DNA from: Hetaerina americana | Taxonomy: Eukaryota; Arthropoda; Insecta; Odonata; Calopterygidae | Direction of reading: 5' to 3' | Length of the DNA stretch: 64,000 nt | Assembly: GCA_022747635.1 (NCBI GenBank) | Contig: JAKTNV010000007.1 | Location: forward strand, 5,263,905-5,327,904 | In this document: positions 1 to 12,542 of the stretch, in pieces | Layout: every line of letters begins with the position of its first letter | Position numbering within the stretch: position 1 is the stretch's first letter | Program-made: the position numbers and the translations under genes | Notes under the pieces: model-generated | Databases searched by the model: none | The model's input: only the letters and a program-made list of their open reading frames with translations | What the model was told of the DNA's origin: nothing

Positions 1-520
1 TGGAGATGCTCTCCCTTCCCCCCCCCCCCCCCCCGGGAACTGTCCCGACCCCCCCCGCATCTCTTCTAATCGCCTCGCCCCCTCCGGCCCTACAGGTAAC
101 CTCTTTTCGTGACGGCACCCCTCACACTCGGGCCGCTCGCTGGCGTCAGGGCCAGCCGGCACTTGGTCACCGTTGACCCCTCCGGGCGCGAGTGCCTTCT
201 ATCGATTGTTAAGCTAAATTTAGGAGGACTTGTTTCTCTGGGCACCGCGTCGAGAGGAGAGATTGCACTCGCTTTTCTTCGATGGCCGACCGCGGGGGGA
301 GGCCAGGCCGCGGGAGGGGGACTCTTCGACCCCGAGGGAGGGCGGGCGGGGGAAGCGGTTTCGAAGCTCTCTCTATCTCTCGCGAGAAAGACGCGAGCTC
401 TTTTTTACTCCAAGATGAGTCGTCGGAATTTGGTTTTAATTGGTTTTTATTCAGATTTTTTCGACGCGGGGTATTTTTTAGTCATTTTCACTTAATTGGG
501 TTGTGTAAGGGACCGTGACA
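1..520. other. GC/CpG-rich stretch, possible promoter or 5' exon
   Basis: Positions 1-420 are strongly GC-rich and full of CpG, unlike the AT-rich DNA that follows from about 420. A C-run occupies roughly 16-34. A potential donor (CTACAG followed by GTAACC) lies near 92-100. The open frames here overlap in different frames and match nothing I recognise. This could be a CpG-rich promoter or first exon of a gene lying to the left, or simply GC-rich repeat DNA. I see no protein evidence. Confidence 0.3.
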
Positions 521-1195
521 AATGGAAATGGCGAGAATTGAAGCAACATCATTTAATTGGTACGTTTTTTAGGATATAATTACATGAGTCAGTTAAAATG
601 AAAGCCATTAGTTTACAAAAAATAATGAAAGGAGGAAAATTTGTAATCCAACATTTAAGTTTAACATTGGCTCCATTTTTACTAAATAGTCATTAAAATC
701 CTTCGACTCTTTTTTCGAGGGCATATTTTTTGCAGTATTGACATTACTGGATAAGTAACTATTTCTGATTCTGAATCCAAGCAAATTTCATTAACAATAT
801 TTTCAAAATTAATTTAATACACAATTGTCTCGTCACTTATGTTCATTCTTTAATATTTCTTTAATATTGTGCTCATAAAATCAATGTTATCACCCTCCTA
901 GAAACATATTTACTGACTTAAACTTCAGCAAATTTTTAAAAAATTAGCCACCTTGAAAATAGATATTTGTTGTCACATATTTTTTCAAAGAGCTAAAGTT
1001 AGATAATCCATTATTATACTAAATATTTCGTTTTCATCTCTACCCTATCGGAGTTTATAAAATCCTGTGGATGTTTACTTGTAATATCCTTCGGCTGGAT
1101 AGTAAGTGCCCAATGTTGAAGTTGGACCCAATTCTAGCGTAAAACGTAATAACTAATTGGAAAGAACTTATTGAGCTTCTTGACAGAGCCTTTTT
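521..1195. other. AT-rich DNA, nothing recognised
   Basis: AT-rich sequence with no long open frame, no tRNA-like motif and no transposon protein similarity that I can see. Confidence 0.5.
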
Positions 1196-1285
1196 AGACA
1201 GATTATATTAAATAATATTTCCTTAAGCCGTAAAGGGAATTTACGACCCAAGGAAATACTCGTATTATTTAACATAATCAGTCTA
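1196..1285. repeat. Imperfect hairpin of about 90 nt (MITE-like)
   Basis: The left arm begins AGACAGATTATATTAAATAA and the right arm ends with its near reverse complement (TTATTTAACATAATCAGTCT). Arms are about 33 nt with few mismatches. A smaller nested stem (CGTAAA / TTTACG) sits near the centre. The motif TAGCGTAAAACGTA occurs on both sides, at about 1,135 and about 1,362. No protein is encoded. It may be the core of a non-autonomous DNA transposon. Confidence 0.5.
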
Positions 1286-1591
1286 ATCACTAATTGATTG
1301 ACGTAAATGTTTTAACTGCTGCTAATTATGGATACCATAATTACATGTAGGAGGTTTTATTAGCGTAAAACGTACTGTTTATTAGGTAATAGACAGAAAT
1401 AACTAGTATTAATGTCCACCTACCGATGCGAAGAACGTGGTTCTATATATTTATGTGAGTTCGTAATTCTACATTGCAATGACAAATTTCTCTGAATGAA
1501 TTATTTATATTGCGATTAATTATTGTCTAATGTTTATCAGTGACACCAGAAAAAATTTCAAAATGTTACAGCTATCTAAGAAAGTTTTTGT

Positions 1592-1980
1592 TTAAGTTTG
1601 ATCCGTTTGGTCGTTTAAGAGCAAAATTCTTTGCTCTTTGGGTTGTTCGGGAGTCATTTCCAGTGCGGACCTTGCGCGCAATTTGTGATTTCTGAGCTTT
1701 TCCGAAACAATCTCATAAACACTGGCGCGTCCTAAAAGAGGAAATGTATCAGCTGCAGCGCTAATCATCAATCGTCGATCGGATCGCAGTCCGTGGTCCT
1801 CTTGTTGGACGATTTCATCGGTTCGGATACTCGGTCTGCCACACAGCACTTCGTCTTGCACATGTGGGCGACTATTTCTGAAGTCCCGACACAATTGTCT
1901 AAAATTTTCCTTCGCTAATTACTGTGGTTCCGTAAATTAGGCTCAAATTTTAAAGAATTTAGGCAGCTGATGAATGAATT
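1592..1980 (-). pseudogene. Mariner-like transposase fragment, N-terminal (HTH) part
   Basis: The reverse strand from 1,894 to 1,592 gives an open frame of 100 residues that resembles the DNA-binding half of mariner-family transposases. It reads CRDFRNSRPHVQDEV, then CGRPSI..DEIVQQ, then LRSDRRL and a LGRASVYEIVSEKL helix-turn-helix segment, ending ..MTPEQPKEQR. Upstream on the same strand, the reading LAKENFRQLCRDF (about 1,880-1,920) extends it past the first Met. The catalytic DD34D half is absent, so this is a 5' fragment that cannot be active. Terminal inverted repeats were not found. Confidence 0.75.
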
Positions 1981-2750
1981 TAGGCAGACGAAAATTGAAT
2001 CACAGAACACACTTAGTCACTGGCGGAAGCAACCATTTTCGCGGACATTGTAAACAGCATTCACCGACCGGCAAATGACTACTGAATCAAAACAATTACT
2101 TCAGTTACTTCGGAAACAATCAATAAATGGCGCTGCACGCATGCAACTTTGTTTTGACTCCCCAATATTTTAATAATAGAAAAAGGCCCTCACTTTTCGA
2201 ATATGCCACGTATATTTCAAATTGTGGCAATGCTGGAGAAACGCCCGGTTACTCACGCGAATAGGATTGGCGAGTTATTTTTTTCTTCAGTTAGCTTATT
2301 AAATTATTTGTAAGATTGTAAAATGTATAGTATCTCAACTCAACTCCTTCCATCACAGAATTCCGTCTGTTAGTAGTCGTCCAATCGCTGATCGCGAAAT
2401 TAGCAGTAATGCGCCCCGACGATTAAGTGAGTATTTAGCAGCGGATAGTTAACTACAGTAAACCAAGCAATCTTAGGAATCGAAAAAGTTCCAAAGTGAT
2501 TCCTTTGTTCTGCGTTTGAACGACCCATTCTGTACACTCAGCACCGAAGTTTCTCAGTTCCCCATGCTGTGCAGTGCACCGCGGAGGACCTTCTTGGTTT
2601 TCTTTGCTTCAGGATCTAACACTGATTGCACTGATGCAATCAGTGTCGCAAATACATGTGATGAAATCATTGCACTGATCTAACATTGCCAATGATACTA
2701 CTTTTATTTAGAAATGCTATTTTACCTGTGTTGATAGTGAATGGCACTCA
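1981..2750. other. No gene recognised; may include the mariner 5' flank
   Basis: Unassigned sequence. The part next to the mariner fragment may be its 5' non-coding end, but no terminal repeat was identified. A short direct repeat (ACTGATTGCACTGATGC..) lies near 2,620-2,650. Confidence 0.35.
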
Positions 2751-3590
2751 GGCTAAATAAGAGAAAGCTTTGAAATTAAAACGAGTCGAAAGCAAGATAT
2801 TCCAATCCATGAAAAGATTAATATAGGTTTCGTCGACACTCCCAGGGATCTGTGTTTGTCTCAGATTGCGATGGTGCGGGTGGTGAATGAACAGTCGGGA
2901 TGGGCAGTGCTGGACAGGGGAGTAAGATAGGTACTTATTCTTATTGGTACTCATTCTTTTCAATGTGCATATATGTACGGAGGCAAAGATCGCTGAGGTA
3001 AGAAAGGCATGAGAAGGGCCGGAGATTGAAGTGAAAGTAGATTGGGAACTCTTCAAAAGAGTTAGATTTGCGAATGACCAGGCCCTAGTCGGCCTAGGAG
3101 TTTCAATCATTACTCAGCGTGTTGCAAAGCCAATGCGATAGGCGAGGGGAGTGAACGGATCAAAAAAAAAAAAACGATGCGATTCTAAAGAAATCGAAAG
3201 ACTGTTGTTTCGAAGGCGGGTGAGCAGAGTCATGGGAGTATAAAAAGAACAATCGCGGTAGGTAAAGAAGCGTGTACAAAGAGGCATGCACCTTTAAGTA
3301 AAGATGTTTAGGAAAGGAAAACTTTAATATGGAGCACGGTTTTTTGTGGTCCGGAAGGTGGTGACATGAGGAGAAGGGAGGCATAGAATAGGCTTTTTGA
3401 GTGAAATTAAGGGCATCAGAAAATATTTAGAGCTGAAGAAAGTGTTGTTGAAACAAGTAGCATAGGGTTAAAGGATATTTCGCTTTATGCTAGTCCCATT
3501 TTACGATGTAATTAGCGCGTAGTGCCGGGGTCCATCAAAAACCTATCCTAAGCCGGTGGACCACTGCTAATCATGATGATATTAGTAAAG
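2750..3590 (+). mobile_element. Degraded LINE (non-LTR) fragment, RT C-terminus to 3' end
   Basis: On the plus strand near 3,063-3,100 the reading RFANDQALVGLG corresponds to the FADD catalytic box of a non-LTR reverse transcriptase, with the first D replaced by N. Sequence at 3,170-3,400 resembles the post-RT region of the better preserved copies. The end (GTCCATCAAAAACC..CCGGTGGACC, about 3,530-3,560) matches the shared 3' terminus TGTCCATCCAAAA..ACCGGTAGATT seen at 10,206 and 47,391. Many stops and frameshifts make it inactive. Confidence 0.6.
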
Positions 3591-3995
3591 ACGTGAAACG
3601 TGAAATGGATGGTGACTGCATCAAATGATGCCAGAGAATAGGTGGCTCTATTTTTTATAGCTCCTTTGACTCTCCCTTGAGATTTCTTGAAGACGGCAGG
3701 TATCGAAACTCACTTACCGACGTAAAAAAGAGATCAAAGCTGTAGGGTCGCCATAATGAATCATCGTTGGAGTTCTATTCTAATGGTTTTAGGTGAGGAG
3801 TACTGATGTCTTGATAAATGAGTGATTAATAGACATTGAAGTTTACTTCATCATATTCATGGAAAAACCAAGCCTTTTCGTTATATATAATTTTCATTTG
3901 ATTTTAGTATTGCTTCGTCACCTAACGTAACGAAGTCGAAGGATGGTCGGATGCAACTTCCTTCCTCATCTCTATGTTACCCTCGACATTCACAC
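3591..3995. other. No gene recognised
   Basis: Unassigned sequence between the LINE 3' end and a SINE. Confidence 0.4.
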
Positions 3996-4295
3996 GGGGA
4001 TCGAAATGGTGCGGTGGCTATCGTACTGAATTCCCATCCAGAGGGCCTGGGTTCAAATCCCAGCGGTGTTGAATATTTTTCAGAGGTATCTCGATCCCTA
4101 CTTGAGGTGCTTTGTGGAGGGCACTTTGAGTGAGTACGCCGTCCGTCGGATGGGACGTTGCGGACCCCTAGGCGCCTTTCGTAAAGAGTAGGCTAATGCC
4201 GACGCCGAGTTTCTCTCTTCATCCTTTCCTGCCCATCCCCTATGGCGCAAATGACCTCAGCCGTCGGTCGCCTCCCCTAAATACAGCTACTACCA
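3996..4295 (+). repeat. tRNA-derived SINE, family A, copy 1
   Basis: The tRNA-like head contains an A-box-like GGTGCGGTGGCT and a B box GGTTCAAATCCC. It is followed by a conserved body: TCGATCCCTACTTGAGGTGC, then GAGTGAGTACGCCGTCCGTC, then GCCGACGCCGAG. The body ends in GGTCGCCTCCCCTAAATACA. The same unit recurs at 58,125 (+) and 41,975 (-). These are RNA polymerase III-type retroposons without coding capacity. Confidence 0.85.
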
Positions 4296-6084
4296 TATTC
4301 ACATCTCTCTCTGCTTGACGTATTTAATTCGTCTGCTTTGTCGCTCTGCTCGGTTAGCATTTGTCAAGTAGTTTTTTGAATTATTTTTTTAACCACCATG
4401 GAGTTTTTGGCACAGTAGTTGCTTCGCCGAAAGTGAGTTTCCTTTCACAGATGCTCGCATGTGACACTGAACAACAAAGGCATTTTTGCATTTTTTCCCT
4501 AATTTCTAATCTCGTCGTAGAAGTGAGTGGGGGAATACTGATGGGAATACTCTTCGAGAGCGTGCATGGTGTGGTGCACCCCAATGAGGAAATTTCACGC
4601 GTTTAAATTCATCCGAGTCGTGGCTGCAGCGCGTGTCCCTTCGCAGAATGGCAAGTTCCACGCCGAAATCTGTGCTTGAGAACACGTATTGCGTGAGTTG
4701 GCAAAGTAAAAGCTGTACCATCGAATCTCACAGTATCTCCAATGGGATTTGCAGTAATGGCGAGATCGCGGAAGTGTACAAACCCTTGCAGGGGTGCATC
4801 CAGAACCCCCTCGTGCATGCACCGCCTAAATGCACGTGTGCAGGCGGTGTTGCTTGATTCTAGGAGCTCCAGGGATCACTCCCTCGCAAAAGGGTGCCCA
4901 CCGAATGCGAGTGGGCGGATAACATGACAACCTATATTCCGAGTTATTTAGATTACGTTTGATAGACTCATTCAATGCATAACAACGACCTTGCTTATAG
5001 CAATTATACCGTGTACAAGAATATTGTATTGTATTCCACCCTAATTACTTCCGAAGGCTGCGGATGTTCTGATTATGCGTTGTTCACTTCTGTACACAGT
5101 ACTTACTTTAAAGCCTCTATCGGCAACTGCGCTCACGCGGAATTTTGTACGATAACGAATGGGAATTGCGGATGCTTATCGACATTCAATTGTAAATTAT
5201 ATCCTAAACCTTTATTGTTCAAAGAATGTGATGGCAAAGGATTCTAATATGTATTTTTTTTTATTTTAGCACCTCCAAGCTTGAAATTTCTCGTGCATAA
5301 CTTATTTCCGATAGTGAGGATGATTTGGTCCAACACTTTCCTTCTTAATTATTTTTAAACTTTTTGGTTTCTGATAACTATAGCGCCAAGAAATGTATTA
5401 GGGGAAGCCAAAGCCTGCGGCTAGGACAAGGACAATGATGATGCCGGCCACGACCTCGCAATAGTTAATAGCCTTCAAAGGTTTCGGAACTATTCAACTC
5501 GTCACTTAAAGGTCGCTAGAACGGGAAATACAATTCAACCCCTTATTTAACAAATTCAAAGAAACTGCGTGCCTGCGACTTTTAACAGAGTCATTCGCTA
5601 ACGCAACAATTTCAAAGTGTAATTATAATCCCTCTTCGTATTTGCTTTGTCCAAACGTCTTGAGTTTCATCGCCCTTCAAACGCTGTTTATTGTGCTCAT
5701 TACTGGATGTACCTGCAATCAGTTACCTCATCTTTATAAATGCTTCTTTTGCTCACTCAATTCCTCTCTAATGCTGTTACTTCTTCTGCCCTTAATGCCT
5801 ATTTTCATCCAAATACGCGAACCGTTTTCAATTACTCTGACTCAAAAAATCCCCTCCATTCCGTAGGTACGTTCCATGCTTCTGAAAATTTTCATTATGT
5901 CCTTTTCTTAATATTTCATTTGGCATGCACCTTCTTAATTTTTTGACACATTTCTTAGAGTTCTGTTGCATTTCAATGTAAATTTCTTCTTCAGTTAACC
6001 TCAACACTCAACATAATTATTCTTAATATGGAAAATGAGTGTTTGTAGCTATAATACTGATGAACTTTACCGCCAAAATAAATA

Positions 6085-6086
<2 letters not shown>
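4296..6086. other. No gene recognised
   Basis: No supported feature. Overlapping short frames at 4,361-4,930 and the 90-codon frame at 4,975-5,247 match no family I know and have no flanking splice signals that persuade me. Confidence 0.4.
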
Positions 6087-6150
<64 letters not shown>

Positions 6151-6190
6151 TATATATATATATATATATATGTATAAATATATATATAAC
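6087..6190. repeat. (TA)n microsatellite
   Basis: About 100 nt of nearly pure TA, interrupted by ATGCATAT near 6,145-6,152. The Tyr/Ile open frames over it on both strands are artefacts of the repeat. Confidence 0.95.
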
Positions 6191-9100
6191 ATTTGGACAG
6201 CATAACAGAACGCAAAAATAAAATAGATAACTCTTAAAAGGCACTCACATTTCAGATAGTTAAACTTTCGCCTTGTCTTGCCAATTTTCAAACTGATTTT
6301 CTCGTAATAATTCCGCCAGGAGTGTTCTATTAAGTCTTTAGAAGTTCAGAGGGAAACCATGTGAATGTTTATATGCTATGATCCCGATGATATCATCAGA
6401 ACAGTTGCATTTTTTAAAGGTAATACTTCTTTCAGAGAAAAATATGTATAATATATGTACTTGAATGTATAGTAGTAAAGTAATATTACTTGATATTCCC
6501 CCCCCCCCCTTCAATCGTAAGTTTGATTTTTTATAATAAAGCACAATCTTTTCATAGATTTTGATGTGGTGACCTTGGGTGTCGACGCACCTCCTAAATT
6601 AACACGAATGCTGCTGCCATCATATAAAAAATACTGCACCAGGAAGGCTTTTATATTTGTGAAATTGCACCGGAGTAGGAATTTGGTTTTTGAGGTTGCA
6701 GGTAATATTTCCCTTGGAAATGGTTCGCTTGAGCTGCTTTACGAACCGTGAGACTTTTTCCGAGAAATTTCTCAGACATTATTTCAACCAATTCTAATCT
6801 TGGCAACTTTTAACGACACTTTTCGTCAAAATCAAATACTACCCCAAAAATAAGTACAATGAATTTGGGGAAAAGTATTTATTGCAGATCAAAGTACAAA
6901 TTGCATAAATTCTTCATGAGAGCACCCCTTATGTGTCGACACACTAATGGCAGTGCCTCCACCAGTTGTGGTATGCTTCCTGTAAGGCATCAACGTGACC
7001 CTCGTCTAGGCACCTCGACATGGCATCTTAGACACAATATAGTGCACCAAAATGGAATTCAAACGGGCTATACTTGGGTCGTACTCAAAGACTCATGTCA
7101 TCTCTCCAGTAAACCACCTTTTCTAAAAAATTCGGGTCACTTTCACCGTGGTTGAAGAGGCCCAAGGCGGGATTCTCACCCAATCAGTCTTCTGGCGGCA
7201 CCTTGGGGACCATCTTGGCACACCTATCTCATGGCTTAATCTTCTATAAGAACGCAATTCAGTGTGGATTTCTGAATATTGCTCTCTTTTGCTAAAACCC
7301 TGTTGCTTGGGGGTCAAACAGAATTGAGCATGTGTCTCACTTTTTGCACGTTTTCATCACACTGTGTTGTTGATGGATATCCAATGGCATTCTTCATTGT
7401 CAGCCTCCTCTCTACCCTACCAGAACATCCTCTGCAAGCAGGAAACCATCACTTGGGGCATTCCTCTCCATCTCCATAAGCATCCTTAAGCATGGCCATG
7501 GTCTTCGAACCCGTTCTCCCAAGATTAATGCACAATTTAATCACACATAATTGCTCCATGGGAAGTGGCATCGTGAATTCGTGACGTGACCGTCAAACGA
7601 GGGGCCCAGTCTAGCAGCAATCCGCACACTCGTCAATGCCCACAATTAACTGACGTGGGTTGCGTTGCTTTTCCAAGATCTCCCATTGGCAAAAAAACAT
7701 TCTACTAATTTTTGGGACAGACCCTGTACTTTCCTACGAATGATTTTGATATTATTTACATTCGGCCTTACTTCTATATCAAATAAATAATTTCATGCTG
7801 GCTTTCGCAATTAATACTTCGAATAGTTCATGAAAAGTCTTTTGGTTTACTGCAAAGTATATTATTATCATTGACCATGCAGCTCAGTTCGACGACCAAC
7901 GGTGTGGAACTTTGAGCGATGGTCATTCAAGAAGTTAGTACAAAGGCTAGACTGATAATCAAGAATTATAATTATTAATCTCAGCCAACAATTTTCGGTT
8001 ATATAAGTTTTTGATTGCATGGGTAACGAGCTTGACATCCACGTTTAAGATGTTTCCTACATCAGCCGTGCATCTGAAAATTATGTTGCCTGCTAGGTGT
8101 AATCAGGCTAGTGGCCGAGGTGAAAACGATAAATTGGTGCCAAGGCTGTAGGTGGCCAATAAGACCTTGCTAGGAAATTAAATAAGTATTTATTTTTAAC
8201 CGTAATTTTTAGCGATTGAATGAGTGGCTGAAAGCTTGATATAATGAAAGTGTTCTCAAGAGGAAAGAGTCGCGGGTGGAGAGTGAAGATACAATAACTT
8301 TTAATTCTTCGAATGTGCAACGCATGGCATACTGAAAGGGGACAGAAGCATTGACTGCCGAAGGAGACGCTTGCTCCGCGGTCGGTTTTCGCTCAAAAGT
8401 GTTGGGACTAATGGTCATAGTATAAGTACTTGCTCGTAGTACTTGCATAGTATAAGCGCCTTGCTCCACTTAACCCACTTCCCCTGTTCGCCCCGCATTA
8501 ATGGAGTAATTCTAAAATCTTCATAATGTCGGAAGGTGTTGAAAATCAAAAAAATCCTCGGCAGGTAAAAATAATACTATCATATTCTTTAAAACGTTGA
8601 AATAAACTCGTTTAAATCACCTCTCTGTCAACCTATCCTTTATTTTAACCAGCAATTAATTGTCCTGCTTACTTTTTGGGGAACCCTTAGGCTCAAGCTT
8701 GGTCGTACGTAATTTTCTTTTTTTCAATTTAATATTTTTAATAAGCCGTAAGTAAGTCACACCTACCTGCAATTCTGGATTATTGGAAATGTGATGGTGG
8801 GAGTAAAACTAACCGAGGGAATAATGCGTAAACGTAAGAGGCATAACTCGTGGGAAACTCAGGAAATGTGATGCATATAAGCGCCAGGGAAGTTACGCGC
8901 GTGGAACCCCCGAAGCTTCGTGCTGCGACGAAAAAAGGCAGACACCTTCTCGGAAGAGTCGACTATTTTGGAAGCCCAAGTTCTAAGAGGCAAAAAAACT
9001 CTTGCCCGTGCCAACTTCCATTGAGCTCATATATTTGTTATAAGTTGGAGAAAGCAATTTTGGAACACCACGTAAAAATCAATACGACCGGGAATGGCCA

Positions 9101-9400
9101 TCCGAATGACTTGCTCGTGTATCGGCGACCTCCGCCGTGGATGAGAATGTGACAGAGAAATTATCTAGCTTTTGGTGGTAAATATTTTAATAAAACTAAT
9201 GTTGTTTGATCCATGTCAGAAGTGAACTACATGTCCTTAAAAGCGTTATCCAATATACTTAACGTTTTCCAGCGTAATACTTCACGTCACAAGTGAAAGA
9301 AATAGTATAGTCCACAAAACTACGGAGACGCAATGATTACAGCGGTAGCGCATACAGCCTGTAGTTATAGTAAAGCAATACAGTAAATATAAGTAATAAT
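6191..9400. other. No gene recognised
   Basis: Unassigned, including a C-run at about 6,499-6,508 and a 100-codon frame at 8,850-9,152 that I cannot relate to any family. The stretch at 7,140-7,200 has a weak reverse-strand B-box-like sequence (GGTGAGAATCCCGCC) and may be an old SINE. Confidence 0.35.
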
Positions 9401-10265
9401 AATTGATATCAGTCATGGTAATGCAAGTTTACAGAGGAAGGGTGAAATTAGTGCGCTATACAGAAAGGTTAAAGCACTATCCAGAAGTAAGAAGGGGGAC
9501 TCTGTGATAACAATCGGAGATAAGTCAGAAAAAATATTATTTGAACCAGAGGAGATTCGAGAGAGATGGAAGGCATATAAGGAAGACACATAGAGATGGT
9601 AAAAAGGTTTTGGGCCAGTAAGCGTAGACATACGAGTAGAAACTCAATTTGATGCAGATGAGGATGGCTTAAGTCCAGACTTACTCGATGGCAAGATAGA
9701 AAGAACTGAAATCAAATTAAACGTGGGGGGAGACAAGATTCACGGGGAACTACTTTAAAGGTTTAGGAAATGGTGGAAAGAAGAGTTTTGATGGGCTATT
9801 TCGAAGTATTTATGAGGGAGGAATCTGGCTGGAAGAATCAGGATGATAGGTATACATAGATTTGGAGGCTTTTGAAATATGGGTGTGGAGAAGGATAAGG
9901 AAGTGAAGAGAAAGAAAAACAATCGAGGAAGTACTGGGTGTTGCGGGGGGGGGGAGAGAGATGATTGATGGGAGAAATCCAAAGGAGGCAGGAAAGATGG
10001 ATGCAGAGTATTCTGATTGGCAGTGGGATGTTGAAGACTGTGGTAGAGGGGAGAATATTGGACAAGCAAGGAAGGGGCAGGGATAGAAAATGGATGTTGG
10101 ACAGAATTAAGGGAGGAAGGAAGCATGAAGAGGGATTAACTGTATTGTAGGATGTTTGCTTGTGGTTTGCCAGGAGATGCAAGCAAATTGTCGTTGTGTT
10201 GTTTGGTAGTTTGTGTCCATCCAAAACGTAACTTAACCGGTAGATTTACGATAACAGTAATAAAA
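9400..10265 (+). mobile_element. Degraded LINE fragment with intact 3' end
   Basis: Around 9,535-9,590 the reading EEIRERWKAYKED matches the linker before the RT domain. Sequence from about 9,750 to 9,790 matches RT start sequence in the copy at 28.2 kb. The element then jumps to the C-terminal module (RLEAFE.WVWRRI, about 9,860-9,900; QWDVEDCGRG-type end near 10,020-10,060), so most of the RT core is deleted. The 3' terminus at about 10,206-10,245 is TGTCCATCCAAAACGT..TTAACCGGTAGATTTAC, followed by an A/T-rich tail. Confidence 0.7.
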
Positions 10266-12300
10266 TTATAATGCAATACGTTGGAGTCACCGAATTATTA
10301 GACCAGAAGCCCTTTTTCCAAGACTCGGTCGACGATTTGAATGTGAAACAATGCGCTAAGTGAAGATTCTTTCTCCAATTTTATTGAGTCTTTTAGGGAA
10401 AACCGATAGTTAAAAAAGCGTGTGCCGACTGCTGAATTATTTGAAATCTATCACTTTTTCCAATAGATGCGGTTTTAAAAAATACAGCAACATTTTAATT
10501 TCACGATTATTCTTTTGTAAAAAAGTTTCCTGAATTAATGACTTTACAATATACATGTATATGATCGATTCCAATGAGCAAGGCTGGAAATACTTTTTTT
10601 TTCACTATTAACGATGAGTCTTTTACTTTTTTAAAATTAGCTTAATATTACAGCACCATGACTTTAATATCATGAATTTGAGTTGTCTGTTTAAAACATT
10701 TTGGAAAATTGGATCAATGTATCGAAGAGCCCTAGGCTACTGGTTACTGGCTACTAGGTTATTCGTGTTATTTTCGTTGATACATAATTTATATTGAGGT
10801 ACAATTAGGCGAATATATGTGGATTCCATATTCCATTACAAAAATGCCTTAGGGAATTTAAATAATTGTAACATCTACTTGCAATATAAATCACGACCTA
10901 ATCCATTTTTATCGAATTTTTCGTATGCAGAGCGAGCAAACATTTTAGGAAATTTGAATGACAGAATGCATTTCGTCCGTAACTTCGTTAAAGGCATAAA
11001 ACAATTTTTTTCTGCCGACGGAAATACAGCATTTGATAGTCACAAATTTTTTTCCGCCTTAACGTGTATTGCAATGCATGCGTTTTGGTGAGATTCTGCA
11101 TTAAAAATAATGGGCTGCATGTACGATACTTGGTTCGCTTTCGCTTTCTGCGGGAGGCCATCTCTTAATGATGCTGCCTTCAAATACCACAAGAGTAGCT
11201 ATTTATACCACAGAGAAAGTGCACATCATCAGGCAAAATTGGCGATGCTATGTTCATCGTCACTTGGGAGAATGTATATTTAGACCCAAAATCATCATCT
11301 CTCACTTTCTGTGCCCACCTCTCGCTACGTGTTGCTCGCTCGCATGGAACGCATCCACATTAAAAAAAACAAGTGTAGCCTTTTGACGGCTCTTGCGAAA
11401 CGCTCTAATGGGTCACACGGTTTGACGTCCTCTCCGAAGGACGGTTTGCTGAACTTGCCCACTCTCCTCGCGGGAATAATGATCCAGCGAAGGGAGAAGG
11501 AAAGTGGCCCCTCCACCACCATCTCCAACGCCGCCTCGCTACACCTCGATCACGTGAGCGCCTCTCGATCTCCAAAACCTTCCTTGTCCCACGCGCCCTT
11601 CCCACCTCCTCTCTTCCTCAACGTCGCGGTGTTGGAGATGATATCCACGGTTTTATACTCCGTGGCTCGCTCATAGTATAATTATTCCAATCACGACGAC
11701 GCACCGAGCATCAGCTCTGCGACGTACGCCTACTACGTGAATATGTATAATTCTCTTGACTTTTTCCTTCATTTTATTCCGTATGCACCCACAGCGATAG
11801 ATATTAATTATTCAATTTGCTATCACAGGTTGAAATTCAACCTCCATCATTCAAGTGGCCCGATTTGAGTCAAATTATCCCATCTAAATATAAATAGTTC
11901 ATCCTATCTAAAAATAATGGGCGTTCAAAATTACTTATTTAAAATATGTACCTTCGGTCTCTCCTGTTCAATTGCCGCTCTTTTAATAAGAAAAGGAATA
12001 ATGTTGGCTAAATTTTGTGGAGAAATTTGCCTCTCTTTGCTTATGCTGAGTTTATTTCCCTATCCCATGGCTTCACGCTTCTGTGGGCCGCCGATGCTAG
12101 TTGTTACCCCGCGAGCCCATAATCTTCTTTCCCCCCCTCCTCCTCCGCCCACCCAACCACCCCAACTCCTCCATCCCACGATTCACTCCGCGAATCAACT
12201 TTCCTCCTTGAGACAGCGTGAATACGGGACCTGGCAACGTGGCATAGGCCTTGGAGGACTCAGTCTAGGACGACGTCGTTCGGTGGATGTCGTGGGATAG
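10266..12300. other. No gene recognised; CpG-richer from about 11.3 kb
   Basis: No supported coding sequence. GC and CpG rise at 11,330-11,660 and again at 12,040-12,440, just upstream of the RNF144-family gene. This would suit a promoter region. An initiator-like TCAGTC lies at about 12,258. Confidence 0.35.
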
Positions 12301-12542
12301 GTGCGATAAAGGCATGGGACGAGAGGAGGGTGCTTACCAGCGTTACAGCTCTGGCCTCAGCACTCGCTTTCCCCAGCAGTCATCGCCGTTCCTGCTGGGG
12401 TAACGGCGGGCTCACTGGAACTCGTTTGTGAGCTGGATTATTTTGTAGCTGTAACCGTTTGCCAAGAGTTATTGTTTGGATGAAGCTTGTGCAAATGGTA
12501 GAGTACTTGCAAGATTTTCAGTGAAACGGAGAATCCTCTTGG
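12301..12542 (+). other. Candidate first 5' UTR exon of the RNF144-family gene
   Basis: A relatively CpG-rich stretch ends in CCTCTTGG followed by a consensus donor GTAAGTTT (GT at 12,543-12,544). It lies upstream of the coding exons on the same strand and has no long open frame, as expected for 5' UTR. The start is a guess. Transcript evidence would be needed to link it to the gene. Confidence 0.35.

Noticed and set aside
6087..6291. Open frames of Tyr/Ile repeats on both strands (also at 22,497-22,743, 23,254-23,715, 46,405-46,650, 50,188-50,376, 52,123-52,354)
   Set aside because: They are translations of (TA)n microsatellites, not genes.
9755..10224. Two overlapping minus-strand frames of 123-128 codons
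   Set aside because: Antisense of a plus-strand LINE fragment.
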